Assembly: GCA_900542145.1 (NCBI GenBank)
Contig: UQMF01000009.1
Span: 46,414 to 110,413, forward strand
DNA from: an uncultured Oscillospiraceae bacterium
GTDB taxonomy: Bacteria; Bacillota; Clostridia; Oscillospirales; Ruminococcaceae
Direction: 5' to 3'
Length of the DNA stretch: 64,000 nt
Shown one piece after another: positions 35,930-44,462 of the stretch; positions within the stretch are counted from its first letter, which is position 1, and every line of letters starts with the position of its first letter. The position numbers and the translations under genes were made by a program. Under the pieces are notes generated by a model, which searched no databases, had not been told where the DNA came from, and saw nothing but the letters and a program-made list of their open reading frames with translations.

Positions 35930-37354
35930 TTATTCACCGCAGAGTTCCCTGTAAAGTCCAATGTAAAGCTTAGCAGACTGTGCCCAGCTGAAATCAGCCT
36001 TCATTGCGCGAGTAACAAGCTTGCCCCACGACATACGGTTGTCGTAAGCAGCCTTCGCACGCTGGATTGCGCCCAGCATATCGTGTGCGTTATAGCTCTG
36101 GAAAGTAAATCCGATTCCGTTGTCGCCGTAGTCCACGATACTGTCCTTGAGTCCGCCGGTGGCTCTTACAATCGGAATAGTTCCGTATCTTGCCGCGATC
36201 ATCTGAGCAAGTCCGCAGGGCTCGCTCTTAGAAGGCATAAGGAACATATCTGAGCCTGCGTACAGTCTCTTTGCAAGACCGGTGTTGAATCCGCGGTAGA
36301 AGCCTACTTTGTCTGGATAACGCCAGTGCATGTTCTGGAAGAACTCCTCGTACTGGCTCTCGCCAGAACCGAGAATCACTACCTGCATGTCTGTTGCGAT
36401 TATATCGTCAAATACTGCGCGAACAAGATCAAAGCCCTTATGATCAGCGAATCTCGAGATCATGGTCAGCAGAGGTATCTTATACTCTGGCATGCCGAAC
36501 TCATTAAAAATAGCGCTCTTGCATGCAGCCTTACCCTTGTGATCTTTTGCGCTGAAATTAGCGGCGATGGCAGTATCGGTTTCCGGATTGTACATATCCG
36601 TGTCAATACCATTCAGAAATCCGCAGGTCTTGTACTGCTTGCTTGCCAGAATCCTGTCAAGTCCGTGAGAGAACCACGGATCCAGAATTTCCTTTGCGTA
36701 GGTGGGGGATACAGTAGTCACCTTGTCAGCGACCTCGATAGCGCCCTTCATGAAGTTGATGTCGCCATCGTATTCAATGATATTTACCTTGTGCGGAGGG
36801 ATACCTACAATATCCTTCACCAAATCAAGGCCATACTGACCCTGATAGCCGATATTGTGGATCGTAAACACATGCTTGATGTTGTCATAGCAACCGCCGG
36901 CATTACGGTAGAAAAGATCGTAATAAACCGGGATGAGCGCGCACTGCCAGTCATTGGAGTTAATGACCTGCGGCTTGAACTGGATATATTTCAGCATTTC
37001 GAGCACAGCACGGCTGAAGAATACATAACGCTCTGCGTCATCGAAGTATCCGTAAAGTCCGTTATCGCGCTTGAAATAGAACTCGTTGTCGATGAAGAAA
37101 TAGGTAACGCCATCAACCTGCTGGGAGAAAAGTCCGCAATACTGGCTTCTCCAGCCGACAGGAACGGTGAAATTGGTTATGTAATTCATCTTTTCCTTCT
37201 GTTCAGGCTTGAATGAATTTACATAGTATGGCATAACAACGCACGCCTCCTGCCCTGCGGCACAAAGCGCCTTCGGCAGAGAACCAGCAACGTCGGCAAG
37301 TCCGCCGGACGCAGCAAAAGGACGTGCTTCACTTGCAGCGTAAAGAATTCTCAT
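35930..37354 (-). CDS. glgA: glycogen synthase (ADP-glucose)
   Basis: A 474-residue GT5 enzyme that extends alpha-1,4-glucan from ADP-glucose. The start ILYAASEARPFAASGGLADVAGSLP corresponds to the KTGGL region, but the usual Lys is Ala here, as in some other Firmicutes. The C-terminal catalytic acid motif PSKSEPCGLAQMIAARYG and the following RATGGLKDSI are intact. Length is normal. It stands alone, not in a glgCDAP operon, with its own promoter and terminator and a leader of about 93 bases in which I see no known riboswitch. Confidence 0.95.
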   Translation of the reverse strand: MRILYAASEARPFAASGGLADVAGSLPKALCAAGQEACVVMPYYVNSFKPEQKEKMNYITNFTVPVGWRSQYCGLFSQQVDGVTYFFIDNEFYFKRDNGLYGYFDDAERYVFFSRAVLEMLKYIQFKPQVINSNDWQCALIPVYYDLFYRNAGGCYDNIKHVFTIHNIGYQGQYGLDLVKDIVGIPPHKVNIIEYDGDINFMKGAIEVADKVTTVSPTYAKEILDPWFSHGLDRILASKQYKTCGFLNGIDTDMYNPETDTAIAANFSAKDHKGKAACKSAIFNEFGMPEYKIPLLTMISRFADHKGFDLVRAVFDDIIATDMQVVILGSGESQYEEFFQNMHWRYPDKVGFYRGFNTGLAKRLYAGSDMFLMPSKSEPCGLAQMIAARYGTIPIVRATGGLKDSIVDYGDNGIGFTFQSYNAHDMLGAIQRAKAAYDNRMSWGKLVTRAMKADFSWAQSAKLYIGLYRELCGE

Positions 37355-37453
37355 TATGATATGTCCTCCGATCTGATCGCTGAATACTGCCGGTCAACAC
37401 GGGGTCTGCCCTGCCGAGCATTTCCATGCAGCCGCACTGTATCACCTATATAT

Positions 37454-37482
37454 AATATAACATAGTTGACGCAAAAATTCAA
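37454..37482 (-). promoter_or_regulatory. sigma-A promoter for glgA
   Basis: -35 TTGAAT at 37477-37482, 17-base spacer, -10 TATATT at 37454-37459 on the minus strand. The rest of this 286-base gap (37483-37593) is AT-rich and holds three TGACA-like repeats and an AACCGT/ACGGTT inverted repeat of unknown meaning. Confidence 0.7.
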
Positions 37483-37593
37483 GTAGGTTTTCTAATTTTT
37501 TTGACAACCGTATGACAAATTTCATGCAACGGTTTTGACAGATTCATTAATCTCACTGCATAAAACATTAATTTTACGCTAAAGTGTTACTGT

Positions 37594-37622
37594 AAAAAAA
37601 TCGCGCCGCAATTGCGGCGCGA
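37594..37622 (-). terminator. intrinsic terminator after fba
   Basis: A perfect 22-base palindrome TCGCGCCGCAA/TTGCGGCGCGA (37601-37622) followed on the minus strand by seven T. Confidence 0.93.
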
Positions 37623-37640
37623 CAGGTATGATCAAAGAGA

Positions 37641-38504
37641 TCAAGCCTTGCCAACAGAACCGAACAGTTCCATCTTCTCCTTAACCTTAGCCTTGATAGC
37701 CTCAAAGCCGGGAGCGAGAAGCTTTCTGGGATCAAAGCCCTTGCCCTGGAGATCCTTGCCTTCTTCGATGTACTTTCTTGTAGCTTCCTGGAATACCAGC
37801 TGACACTCGGTGTTAACGTTGATCTTTGCAACGCCGAGAGAAATAGCCTTCTTGATCTGGTCGTCAGGAATACCTGTACCACCGTGCAGAACCAGCGGCA
37901 TATCGCCAACTTCTGCCTTGATCTTAGCGAGAGTATCGAAAGACAGACCAGGCCAGTTTGCGGGATACTTACCGTGAATGTTACCGATACCAGCAGCCAG
38001 CATTGTAACGCCAAGATCTGCTACCATCTTGCATTCCTTGGGATCAGCGCACTCGCCCATACCGATAACGCCGTCCTCTTCGCCACCGATAGAACCAACC
38101 TCAGCCTCGAGGGAGATGCCAAGAATATCGCAGGTATTTACCAGAGCGGTGGTCTTTGCGATGTTCTCTTCGATCGGATAGTGGGAGCCGTCGAACATGA
38201 TGGAGGAGAAGCCTGCATTGATGCAAGCCTTAGCGCCCTCAAAGGTACCGTGGTCGAGGTGCAGTGCAACCGGAACTGTGATATGCAGGTTCTCGATCAT
38301 GCCCTTTACCATGCCAACGATGGTGGAATAACCACACATATACTTGCCTGCGCCCTCAGAAACACCGAGGATAACAGGGGACTTGCACTCCTCAGCGGTG
38401 AGAAGGATAGCCTTTGTCCATTCAAGGTTGTTGATGTTGAACTGACCTACAGCGTACTTGCCGTCGCGAGCCTTGTTCAGCATTTCTTTTGCAGATACTA
38501 ACAT
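37641..38504 (-). CDS. fba: fructose-bisphosphate aldolase, class II
   Basis: A 287-residue zinc-dependent aldolase of glycolysis and gluconeogenesis. The start VSAKEMLNKARDGKYAVGQFNINN, the catalytic and zinc region VALHLDHGTFEG, LEAEVGSIGG and the phosphate-binding VLHGGTGIPDDQI plus KINVNTE are all intact (segments given by parts). Size fits class IIB. Gene has its own strong promoter, AAGGAG site and terminator, as expected for a highly expressed single gene. Confidence 0.97.
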   Translation of the reverse strand: MLVSAKEMLNKARDGKYAVGQFNINNLEWTKAILLTAEECKSPVILGVSEGAGKYMCGYSTIVGMVKGMIENLHITVPVALHLDHGTFEGAKACINAGFSSIMFDGSHYPIEENIAKTTALVNTCDILGISLEAEVGSIGGEEDGVIGMGECADPKECKMVADLGVTMLAAGIGNIHGKYPANWPGLSFDTLAKIKAEVGDMPLVLHGGTGIPDDQIKKAISLGVAKINVNTECQLVFQEATRKYIEEGKDLQGKGFDPRKLLAPGFEAIKAKVKEKMELFGSVGKA

Positions 38505-38556
38505 GCTTTTGATCTCCTTTGAATTAGAAGTGGATCGTTAAAATCCCTACAGATTT

Positions 38557-38585
38557 ATTATAGCGCATTTTTCCGAAAAAAGCAA
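38557..38585 (-). promoter_or_regulatory. sigma-A promoter for fba
   Basis: -35 TTGCTT at 38580-38585, 17-base spacer, -10 TATAAT at 38557-38562, about 50 bases of leader before the ATG. Confidence 0.8.
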
Positions 38586-38609
38586 TATCTTTTTGAAAAA
38601 ATTTATAAG

Positions 38610-39353
38610 TTACATCAAGCTGACTTCCAATTCCTCTTCCAAAACCACTTCGGCGGTCTGCTGCCCTGCCTCTTCGGTCTTTCGCCAGTCCTTGAAGCCC
38701 TCTTCCTTGCGCATGTTGTAATAGCTTTCTGCAAGGGGGATCACGATACAGAGGATCACCGCGATAACTGCTGCCGCAATATAGACAGCCATCTTCTGAT
38801 TTTTTGTCCAGCGGTGTAAAGGAACAGCGTCCTGCTTGACTTCAAACTGCCGTTTATTTCCGGAATTCACGCTGCGTATCACATATGCCTTCAGCTTGTC
38901 GCCGGCCGTGATACGGAAGCAGATATCCTTGTAGTTCCGGTCCAGCGCCGTGCGTAATTCATCGGAAAGCCCCTCAATAACCGAGCGGACATACTTCGCG
39001 CTCTCCCCCGTTATCTTCGCGATCTCATCGGGTTCCAGGTCGTTCTCCCAGAACATATGGATTATGCTGCGGACTATAAACGGCTTCTGGAGTACCGTTT
39101 CAAGAATCACCTGCTTCTTCATGTCCAGTTCAACGCCGGTAAGTGTCACCGCGGAGTCATTGCACTCCGCCTTTTTGCAGAGCGGGTATTCGTTCTCGAT
39201 GAAGTTCACGAGTTCCGCGCTTTCCGGATAATCTTCGCAGCGCGTTGTGGTGCGGACATAAATCTCCCTGGCGGAGTCGAAACTCTTGGTCGTGATCAGT
39301 GCCAGCGCGTAAATATCATCGCCGAATATGTCCGTGAGTCTGGTTATCTCCAT
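38610..39353 (-). CDS. sigma-region-4-like protein with a C-terminal membrane anchor
   Basis: A 247-residue protein. The first 75 residues resemble a degenerate region 2 (DDIYALALITTKSFDSAREI). Residues 79-137 look like a region 4 helix-turn-helix: helical ILETVLQKPFIVRSIIHMFW, then EPDEIAKITGESAKYVRSVIEGL. A membrane helix (188-209) and an acidic tail of about 38 residues follow. I know no named family. It starts one base after hisE with no clear ribosome site, so coupling is likely. It is the last gene of the hisI/hisE unit. Could be a membrane-tethered regulator or a relic. Confidence 0.7.
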   Translation of the reverse strand: MEITRLTDIFGDDIYALALITTKSFDSAREIYVRTTTRCEDYPESAELVNFIENEYPLCKKAECNDSAVTLTGVELDMKKQVILETVLQKPFIVRSIIHMFWENDLEPDEIAKITGESAKYVRSVIEGLSDELRTALDRNYKDICFRITAGDKLKAYVIRSVNSGNKRQFEVKQDAVPLHRWTKNQKMAVYIAAAVIAVILCIVIPLAESYYNMRKEEGFKDWRKTEEAGQQTAEVVLEEELEVSLM

Positions 39354-39354
39354 A

Positions 39355-39681
39355 TCAGGTGTTGTGGTCGCTCACATGGAACTGCTTGAGATTGCCGATC
39401 TTCTTGCTGCGCTCCACCATGATGGATTCAATATCTTCTACAGTAACGCCGCGATCCACCATCATTACGATCATGTGATACAGCAGGTCGTTTATCTCGT
39501 TTGCAAGCTCGTCCTTGTCGTTGTTCTTGGCGGCAATGACCATTTCGGTGCACTCCTCACCGCACTTCTTTAGGATCTTGTCGATACCCTTGTCAAACAG
39601 GTAGCAGGTGTAGGAACCTTCCTGCGGATTTGCTCTGCGGTCAACTACCACGTCGTACATGTCCTTGAATGCGTCCATCAT
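39355..39681 (-). CDS. hisE: phosphoribosyl-ATP pyrophosphatase
   Basis: A 108-residue HisE, second step of histidine biosynthesis, splitting PR-ATP to PR-AMP and pyrophosphate. The MazG-like all-alpha fold shows in KCGEECTEMVIAAKN and LANEINDLLYHMIVMM, whose Glu and Asp residues bind Mg. hisI is nearby but separate, with the ITP pyrophosphatase gene between them. Start chosen at the first of two ATGs, eight bases after GGAG. Confidence 0.96.
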   Translation of the reverse strand: MMDAFKDMYDVVVDRRANPQEGSYTCYLFDKGIDKILKKCGEECTEMVIAAKNNDKDELANEINDLLYHMIVMMVDRGVTVEDIESIMVERSKKIGNLKQFHVSDHNT

Positions 39682-39686
39682 GTTGA

Positions 39687-40307
39687 TTACTCCTTAATAT
39701 TCAATGCTTTAATGAAAAATCTCCGGAATCCGCCGCCGAAACTATCTTCCAGCTCATAGTCGCCGGGCGTCATATCGTAATAGTACTTCCCGGTGCGGAT
39801 ATTCAGAGAAATTCTGTCCAGTGGATAACCCTCGACTTTTTTGTAGTGAGGTTTGTCGGTGATGTAAAAGCTGTTCCCTGAGATCTCGTCGCCCATGTAT
39901 TCATGGATTTTCGATTCAGACAGCACAAGGCAGACTGCATTCAAATAACGTGCAGTAAGCCTGCCGTATTCTTTTGCAAGTCCGCTGTAATATTCGGTCA
40001 TCTCCTCATCGGAAAGCCGCTTTCCATTTACGTTTCGCACATGTGTTCCCGGCTGAAGTTCCTCGGGCAGCTGCTGGATATAAAGTCCGCTGTCGCAGGA
40101 AAATACCGGAACGCCATACTGCTTATAATAAGTCAGCGCCTTTATTCGTGCATTTTCAAGCGGCGACCTGCCGCTTTCGTCTACGTTCACAGGAGATTCC
40201 GGCATATCTCTCAGCCCAAGCAGCTCTATTCCGGTTCCCTCAAGCTGACGGCGCATGGAATCAAGCTTCGCAGGATTTCCTGTACCGTACAGCAATCTTA
40301 TACTCAC
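39687..40307 (-). CDS. non-canonical purine NTP pyrophosphatase (RdgB/HAM1 family)
   Basis: A 206-residue ITPase/XTPase that removes deaminated purine nucleotides. The substrate motif YGTGNPAKL (7-15), [15 protein letters not shown] and the SCDSGLYI motif are family features. The C-terminal half is less typical: the standard GFGYDP and SHR motifs are not seen; GGGFRRFF occupies the end. It could therefore be a divergent member with another substrate. The GTG start overlaps the hisI stop (GTGA), so it is coupled, an unusual guest between hisI and hisE. Confidence 0.78.
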   Translation of the reverse strand: MSIRLLYGTGNPAKLDSMRRQLEGTGIELLGLRDMPESPVNVDESGRSPLENARIKALTYYKQYGVPVFSCDSGLYIQQLPEELQPGTHVRNVNGKRLSDEEMTEYYSGLAKEYGRLTARYLNAVCLVLSESKIHEYMGDEISGNSFYITDKPHYKKVEGYPLDRISLNIRTGKYYYDMTPGDYELEDSFGGGFRRFFIKALNIKE

Positions 40308-40618
40308 TTGATTTTTGTGAAGAAGCAGCTGCGGTGTCCTGTATGACAGGCTGCGCCGGTCTGAATGACCTTTATCAGCAGCGTGTCGTCGTCGCAGTCG
40401 CTGTACATCTCCACTACCTTCTGGAAGTGCCCGGAGGTAGCACCCTTATTCCAGAGCTCCTGCCTGGAACGGCTCCAGAACCAGGTGTATCCGGTTTCCA
40501 GAGTCTTCTGTAGGCTCTCCTCATTCATGTAGGCGAGCATGAGCACCTCGCCGTTTTCTGCGTCGGTAATTATCGCCGGGATAAGCCCGGACTTCTTGAA
40601 ATACTTTTTTACGTCCAT
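40304..40618 (-). CDS. hisI: phosphoribosyl-AMP cyclohydrolase
   Basis: A 104-residue HisI, third step of histidine biosynthesis. The Mg site DCDDDT (near 74-79) and the zinc-binding cysteines in [12 protein letters not shown] are in place, with [14 protein letters not shown] before them. As in many clostridia it is not fused to HisE. Lies 17 bases after the Nudix-like gene and is driven by the promoter at 41109-41137. Confidence 0.97.
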   Translation of the reverse strand: MDVKKYFKKSGLIPAIITDAENGEVLMLAYMNEESLQKTLETGYTWFWSRSRQELWNKGATSGHFQKVVEMYSDCDDDTLLIKVIQTGAACHTGHRSCFFTKIK

Positions 40619-40635
40619 TATTTCACCAGTTTACT

Positions 40636-41070
40636 TTACTTTTTCCCCGTAGCTTTTTCGAGCAGCGGTATATCCGTTTCGGGACTGCTCCACTTCTCCC
40701 TGTCCTCCGGAGGAAGCGACAGAAAGTAACTTCCGCACAGCCCCGGGTCATTGAGTGTGCGCATTGAGCTTATATCCGCGTAATAAAGCACACCGTACCG
40801 GGTTTCCTCCCCGTCGGTCACGGAATACGCCGACACGAAACGCAGGGAGCGCTCCTCGGTATTCAGCTGTTCCGTAAGCAGACGTCTGACCGCCATAGCC
40901 GGAAATTCGTTTCCGGAAACATCAACGGAAGGCAGCTCGAGCGTGCTCTTCCCTCTTTTCTTGACATAAAGCACCTTGCCGTCCATCTCGACAACTACAG
41001 CAGCATGAGTCACATGAACTTCGCTGACAAGCTGATCCTCGGTGCGGTTTTCAAAAAATTTCAGTTCCAT
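40636..41070 (-). CDS. Nudix-like protein with a degenerate Nudix box
   Basis: About 144 residues from the ATG at 41070 (MELKFFENRTEDQ). The middle (HAAVVVEMDGKVLYVKKR, then TLELPSVDVSGNEFPAMAVRRLL) follows a Nudix fold, but the REXXEE core of the Nudix box is reduced to VRRLLTEQL, so metal-dependent hydrolysis is doubtful. The frame extends to an ATG at 41103, which would be at the transcription start, so the later ATG is preferred. It is the first gene of the hisI/hisE unit. Relatives have roles as regulators or dead enzymes; no role is shown here. Confidence 0.65.
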   Translation of the reverse strand: MELKFFENRTEDQLVSEVHVTHAAVVVEMDGKVLYVKKRGKSTLELPSVDVSGNEFPAMAVRRLLTEQLNTEERSLRFVSAYSVTDGEETRYGVLYYADISSMRTLNDPGLCGSYFLSLPPEDREKWSSPETDIPLLEKATGKK

Positions 41071-41108
41071 ATAATACACCGTCCATGAATCAATATCACA
41101 CATTTATT

Positions 41109-41137
41109 AGTATAACACAAATTCTGGTGAATTTCAA
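41109..41137 (-). promoter_or_regulatory. sigma-A promoter for the hisI/hisE unit
   Basis: -35 TTGAAA at 41132-41137, 17-base spacer, -10 TATACT at 41109-41114. It lies in the 70-base gap after the DUF4253 gene. Predicted start near 41102 rules out the upstream ATG of the Nudix-like gene. Confidence 0.75.
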
Positions 41138-41140
41138 GTA

Positions 41141-41866
41141 CTAATCCCACCAGAATGACCACACGGAGGATTTTGTAAGGGTATCAGCGAGTACGCAAAG
41201 CTCCTGGAATCCCTGGTCGATTATGTCGTTGCAGAAAGCATACTGCTCTAGAGCAAGCCCTATTGCAGCGCTTCTGTCGCGAACCGGCTGGGCTGCGAAT
41301 TCCAGAACGTCGTGAGAGATCACCGCAGGCACCGCCCCATATTTCTCGAACCAGTACTTCGCCACAGCCATCATTACTTCAGGCTCCGGGCACTCGTTCC
41401 AGCCGCCGAAGGGAATCCACGCGAATACCTCCCAGGGCTTGTCAGTGGGTATTTTCGCGATTATGACTTCCTGGGAGCGCTTTGTGCCGAAATCCACGAA
41501 TCCGGACAGCCGGTCGATCTTGCCGCCGGTGTGCCCTGTTTCTGCGGTGATCTGCTCCCAGTACTCTCCGTAGGATTCCTTCATGTCCGTCAGGGTTTCA
41601 GTGAACCACTGCTGCGCGTCCGGAAGTTCTCCGCCGAGTAGTTCGTCGCGGCTCCGGGACATTTCGGAAAGCTGCTCCGTAAGGATATCGTTCACCACGA
41701 TAACCACCGGAGTGTATCCGCCCATTTCTTTCTTGGCGAATGCGTCCTCGTATGTGGCATGGATAAGCTGCGCAGGCTTACCTGCCGGGAAATACTCACA
41801 TGGGCAGCCGAGAAGCTCCATTATGGTTCTGGCGTTGTCGCCGGGCTTCGAAGAAAATATTCCCAT
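41141..41866 (-). CDS. DUF4253 domain-containing protein
   Basis: A 241-residue soluble protein. The C-terminal half (about 130-241) has the DUF4253 pattern: PWEVFAWIPFGGWNECPEP, then AVAKYWFEKYGAVPAVISHDVLEF. These proteins are common in polymorphic-toxin and conflict-type neighbourhoods of other bacteria, but their function is not known. Here it is the last gene of the hisZ unit, one base after hisF, with no toxin gene nearby. A GAGGTC precedes the ATG by six bases. Confidence 0.85.
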   Translation of the reverse strand: MGIFSSKPGDNARTIMELLGCPCEYFPAGKPAQLIHATYEDAFAKKEMGGYTPVVIVVNDILTEQLSEMSRSRDELLGGELPDAQQWFTETLTDMKESYGEYWEQITAETGHTGGKIDRLSGFVDFGTKRSQEVIIAKIPTDKPWEVFAWIPFGGWNECPEPEVMMAVAKYWFEKYGAVPAVISHDVLEFAAQPVRDRSAAIGLALEQYAFCNDIIDQGFQELCVLADTLTKSSVWSFWWD

Positions 41867-41867
41867 A

Positions 41868-42638
41868 TCAGGACCTCGCAGATGTTCTCACGGGAATGTT
41901 GTGCTCCCGGAGATGTGCCTTTACCTCATCGACAGTGAGTTCCCTGAAGTGGAACAGCGAAGCCGCGAGCGCAGCGGAACTGTTGGTTTTTTCGAATACC
42001 TCGGAGAAGTGCTCCAGCTTTCCGCAGCCGCCGCTTGCGATAACCGGGATAGTCACACGGTCACACACGAAGTTCAGCATATCAAGGTCGAATCCGCCGC
42101 GCACTCCGTCGGTGTCGATGGAGTTCAGGCATATTTCGCCTGCGCCGCGCTCCTGGATCTCCTTTACCCAGTCGCCCAGGTCAAGATTCATGTCAACGCG
42201 TCCGCCGTTGATGAACACGCTGTAGCCGCCCTTTTCGTTCCGCTTGGCGTCAATACCCACAACCACGCACTGGCTGCCGAAAATCTCCGCCGCGTCGCTG
42301 ATGAGCTTCGGATTCTTCACCGCCTGGGAGTTGATGGACACCTTATCCGCGCCAGCCCTCAGCGTGTCGCGGAAGTCATGAACGGAAGCTATTCCGCCGC
42401 CAACGCAGAGAGGTACAAATACCTGCTGCGCGGTGCGCTTCACAACGTCCAGCATTACGCCGCGCCCCTCATAGGAAGCTGTTATATCGTAGAACACCAG
42501 TTCGTCAGCGCCCTGGCGGTTGTATTCTATCGCCAGCTCCACCGGGTCGCCCACGTCCTTGATTCCCTCGAAGTTCACGCCCTTGACTACCTTTCCGTTG
42601 CGGACGTCCAGGCAGGGGATAATTCTCTTAGCAAGCAT
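41868..42638 (-). CDS. hisF: imidazole glycerol phosphate synthase, cyclase subunit
   Basis: A 256-residue TIM-barrel that takes ammonia from HisH to make IGP and AICAR. The two catalytic Asp are in [14 protein letters not shown] and in [12 protein letters not shown]; the phosphate-binding loops [13 protein letters not shown] are in place. The frame extends 15 codons upstream but AAGGAGG precedes the ATG at 42638, giving [12 protein letters not shown]. Partner hisH is two genes upstream, so the complex is encoded in one unit. Confidence 0.97.
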   Translation of the reverse strand: MLAKRIIPCLDVRNGKVVKGVNFEGIKDVGDPVELAIEYNRQGADELVFYDITASYEGRGVMLDVVKRTAQQVFVPLCVGGGIASVHDFRDTLRAGADKVSINSQAVKNPKLISDAAEIFGSQCVVVGIDAKRNEKGGYSVFINGGRVDMNLDLGDWVKEIQERGAGEICLNSIDTDGVRGGFDLDMLNFVCDRVTIPVIASGGCGKLEHFSEVFEKTNSSAALAASLFHFRELTVDEVKAHLREHNIPVRTSARS

Positions 42639-42648
42639 AGCAGCCTCC

Positions 42649-43371
42649 TTATTCAGCCACGCGGACAGCCTCGGCGAGGTCAAGGCTGCCGGTATAGATG
42701 GATTTTCCGCAGATAGCGCCGTAGATTCCGTTGTTCTTAAGCGTACGGATATCGCCTATGTCCTGGATTCCGCCGCTCGCGATCACCCAGCCGCCCAGGG
42801 GCGCCAGAGTATCCTGAAGCTTCTTAGTCATGAACTGGTTGGGGCCGGAAAGAGTACCGTCCTTGTCGATGTCGGTGAATATGAAGTACTGCACTCCGGC
42901 ACGGCACATCTCAACGCCCAGGTCTATGTAGTTCACGTTGCTGGTTTCAAGCCAGCCCTCTGTGGCCACCATTCCCTTCTTGGCGTCGATTCCGACGGCA
43001 ATCCTGCCCTTGTATTCCTTCGCGGCACGCTTCACAAGCTCCGGGTCCTTTACCGCTGCGGAGCCGATTATCACCCTGGAAATACCTGCGTTGAGATACA
43101 TCTCGATGGTGTCCAGGCTGCGGATTCCGCCGCCGACCTCCACCTTGAGGTTCGTGTTCTTCGCCACGTCGATGAATATTTCCTTGTTCTGCTGGGTGGC
43201 GTCCTTGGCTCCGTCGAGGTCCACCATGTGGACCCACTCCGCGCCGCTGGCTTCGAATCCGCGAGCGGTTTCCATGTAGCTGTCAGCCACCTTCTGGACC
43301 GTGTTGTAATCCCCTTTGAACAGGCGCACGCAGTTCCCGTCTTTTATATCTATTGCCGGCAGTATTACCAT
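42649..43371 (-). CDS. hisA: ProFAR isomerase
   Basis: A 240-residue HisA, fourth-step Amadori isomerase of histidine biosynthesis with the same barrel as HisF. Catalytic Asp are in [15 protein letters not shown] and [14 protein letters not shown]. The upstream ATG at 43392 is in frame but the ribosome site AAGGAG falls inside it; the ATG at 43371, seven bases after AAGGAG, is chosen. The gap to hisF is 10 bases. Confidence 0.97.
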   Translation of the reverse strand: MVILPAIDIKDGNCVRLFKGDYNTVQKVADSYMETARGFEASGAEWVHMVDLDGAKDATQQNKEIFIDVAKNTNLKVEVGGGIRSLDTIEMYLNAGISRVIIGSAAVKDPELVKRAAKEYKGRIAVGIDAKKGMVATEGWLETSNVNYIDLGVEMCRAGVQYFIFTDIDKDGTLSGPNQFMTKKLQDTLAPLGGWVIASGGIQDIGDIRTLKNNGIYGAICGKSIYTGSLDLAEAVRVAE

Positions 43372-43425
43372 CTTGTTTCTCCTTGATACCATTGCGTAAA
43401 ATTATTCTTTTATGCTGTTTCTGAA

Positions 43426-44025
43426 TCAGAGCTCCGAAAAGCAGCGCAGGATATTCAGTCCGGTGTCGCCGCTCTTTTCCGGGTGGAACTGCGCTCCGTA
43501 GACATTTCCGCTGAACACCAGAGCCGGAACTTTCATGCCGTAGTCGCAGTACGCGGCGACGTTGCTGCTGTCGCACTCCGCGGCAAAGCTGTGCACGAAA
43601 TATACGTACTCGCCGTCAGCGCACATGTCCAGCAGCTTGCACGGAACGTTCTTCTCGAGGGAATTCCACCCGATATGCGGAACGGGGAGATCACCTGCCG
43701 GGTGCATGAGCTTTACGCTGCCCGGGATAAGTCCCAGTCCGTCGGTTTCGCCGAACTCGTAGCCCTTTTCAAACAACATCTGCATTCCAAGGCAGATTCC
43801 CAGGAGGGGTTTCTTCTGCACTTCCTCCCTGATAACGCTGATAAGCCCGGTTTCCCCGAGCATTCTCATCGCATCCGGGAATGCGCCCACACCCGGGAGG
43901 ATAAGCCGGTCGGCGCTCCGTAGGTCGTCGGCGCTGTTGGTTATTTTGTTTTCAAGCCCGAGGAAATCCAGCGCATTCTTTACGCTGAACAGATTTCCTG
44001 CGCCATAGTCGATTATTGCGATCAT
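43426..44025 (-). CDS. hisH: imidazole glycerol phosphate synthase, glutaminase subunit
   Basis: A 199-residue class I glutamine amidotransferase. The oxyanion-nucleophile motif LGICLGMQMLF contains the catalytic Cys; the His/Glu pair is in GAQFHPEKSG. It passes ammonia to HisF. The ATG overlaps the stop of the Nudix gene by four bases (ATGA). A 54-base gap separates it from hisA, without a visible promoter or terminator. Confidence 0.97.
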   Translation of the reverse strand: MIAIIDYGAGNLFSVKNALDFLGLENKITNSADDLRSADRLILPGVGAFPDAMRMLGETGLISVIREEVQKKPLLGICLGMQMLFEKGYEFGETDGLGLIPGSVKLMHPAGDLPVPHIGWNSLEKNVPCKLLDMCADGEYVYFVHSFAAECDSSNVAAYCDYGMKVPALVFSGNVYGAQFHPEKSGDTGLNILRCFSEL

Positions 44026-44462
44026 GTTGTGGCTCCTTTCATTGGGGAAACGCTGAATATCCGCTCGCGGTTCAGCTTTACATGCTCCATGATGTGCCCG
44101 ATGTTCCCTTCTCCGGCATACTGCTTCATGTCAAAGAAGTCGCAGTCCAGCCGGCTCCAGAACAGCGGATTCTCCTCGCCGTGCACCTCCACGGAACGTT
44201 TCAGCTGTCCGGCGTAGACCTCGACATAGCACGGGTCGAGCGGATAGGAGAAATCCATCAGGTGTACGAGGGAAATTTCCCGGTCGGTTATCCCGGTTTC
44301 CTCGGACAATTCACGATACGCCGCATGTTCGCCGCTTTCGCCGGGTTCAATCTTTCCGCCGACAAAGTTTATCAGCCCCTTGTACGGCTCCTTTATCCTG
44401 CGGCACATCAGCATGGAGTCCCCCTCCGGGGAAAAGACGACGATGAGGTTATATCCCTGCAT
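44022..44462 (-). CDS. Nudix hydrolase (8-oxo-dGTP diphosphatase-like)
   Basis: A 146-residue protein with a textbook Nudix box, GGKIEPGESGEHAAYRELSEETGI (residues about 35-58; key residues G35, E41, R50, E51, E54, E55), so it should hydrolyse a nucleoside diphosphate derivative with Mg. The MutT-like front CRRIKEPYKGLINF suggests an oxidised-nucleotide or ADP-ribose type substrate. Its ATG shares a base with the hisB stop (TAATG), and its stop overlaps hisH, so it is fully coupled inside the his cluster, which is not usual. Confidence 0.92.
   Translation of the reverse strand: MQGYNLIVVFSPEGDSMLMCRRIKEPYKGLINFVGGKIEPGESGEHAAYRELSEETGITDREISLVHLMDFSYPLDPCYVEVYAGQLKRSVEVHGEENPLFWSRLDCDFFDMKQYAGEGNIGHIMEHVKLNRERIFSVSPMKGATT

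Noticed and set aside
37355..37447. Riboswitch in the glgA leader
   Set aside because: The roughly 93-base leader has no known riboswitch consensus and no strong competing stems.
37530..37560. Plus-strand promoter (TTGACA, 18 bases, CATAAA) in the glgA-fba gap
   Set aside because: No plus-strand gene follows; the next genes are on the minus strand, so it is most likely a chance match.
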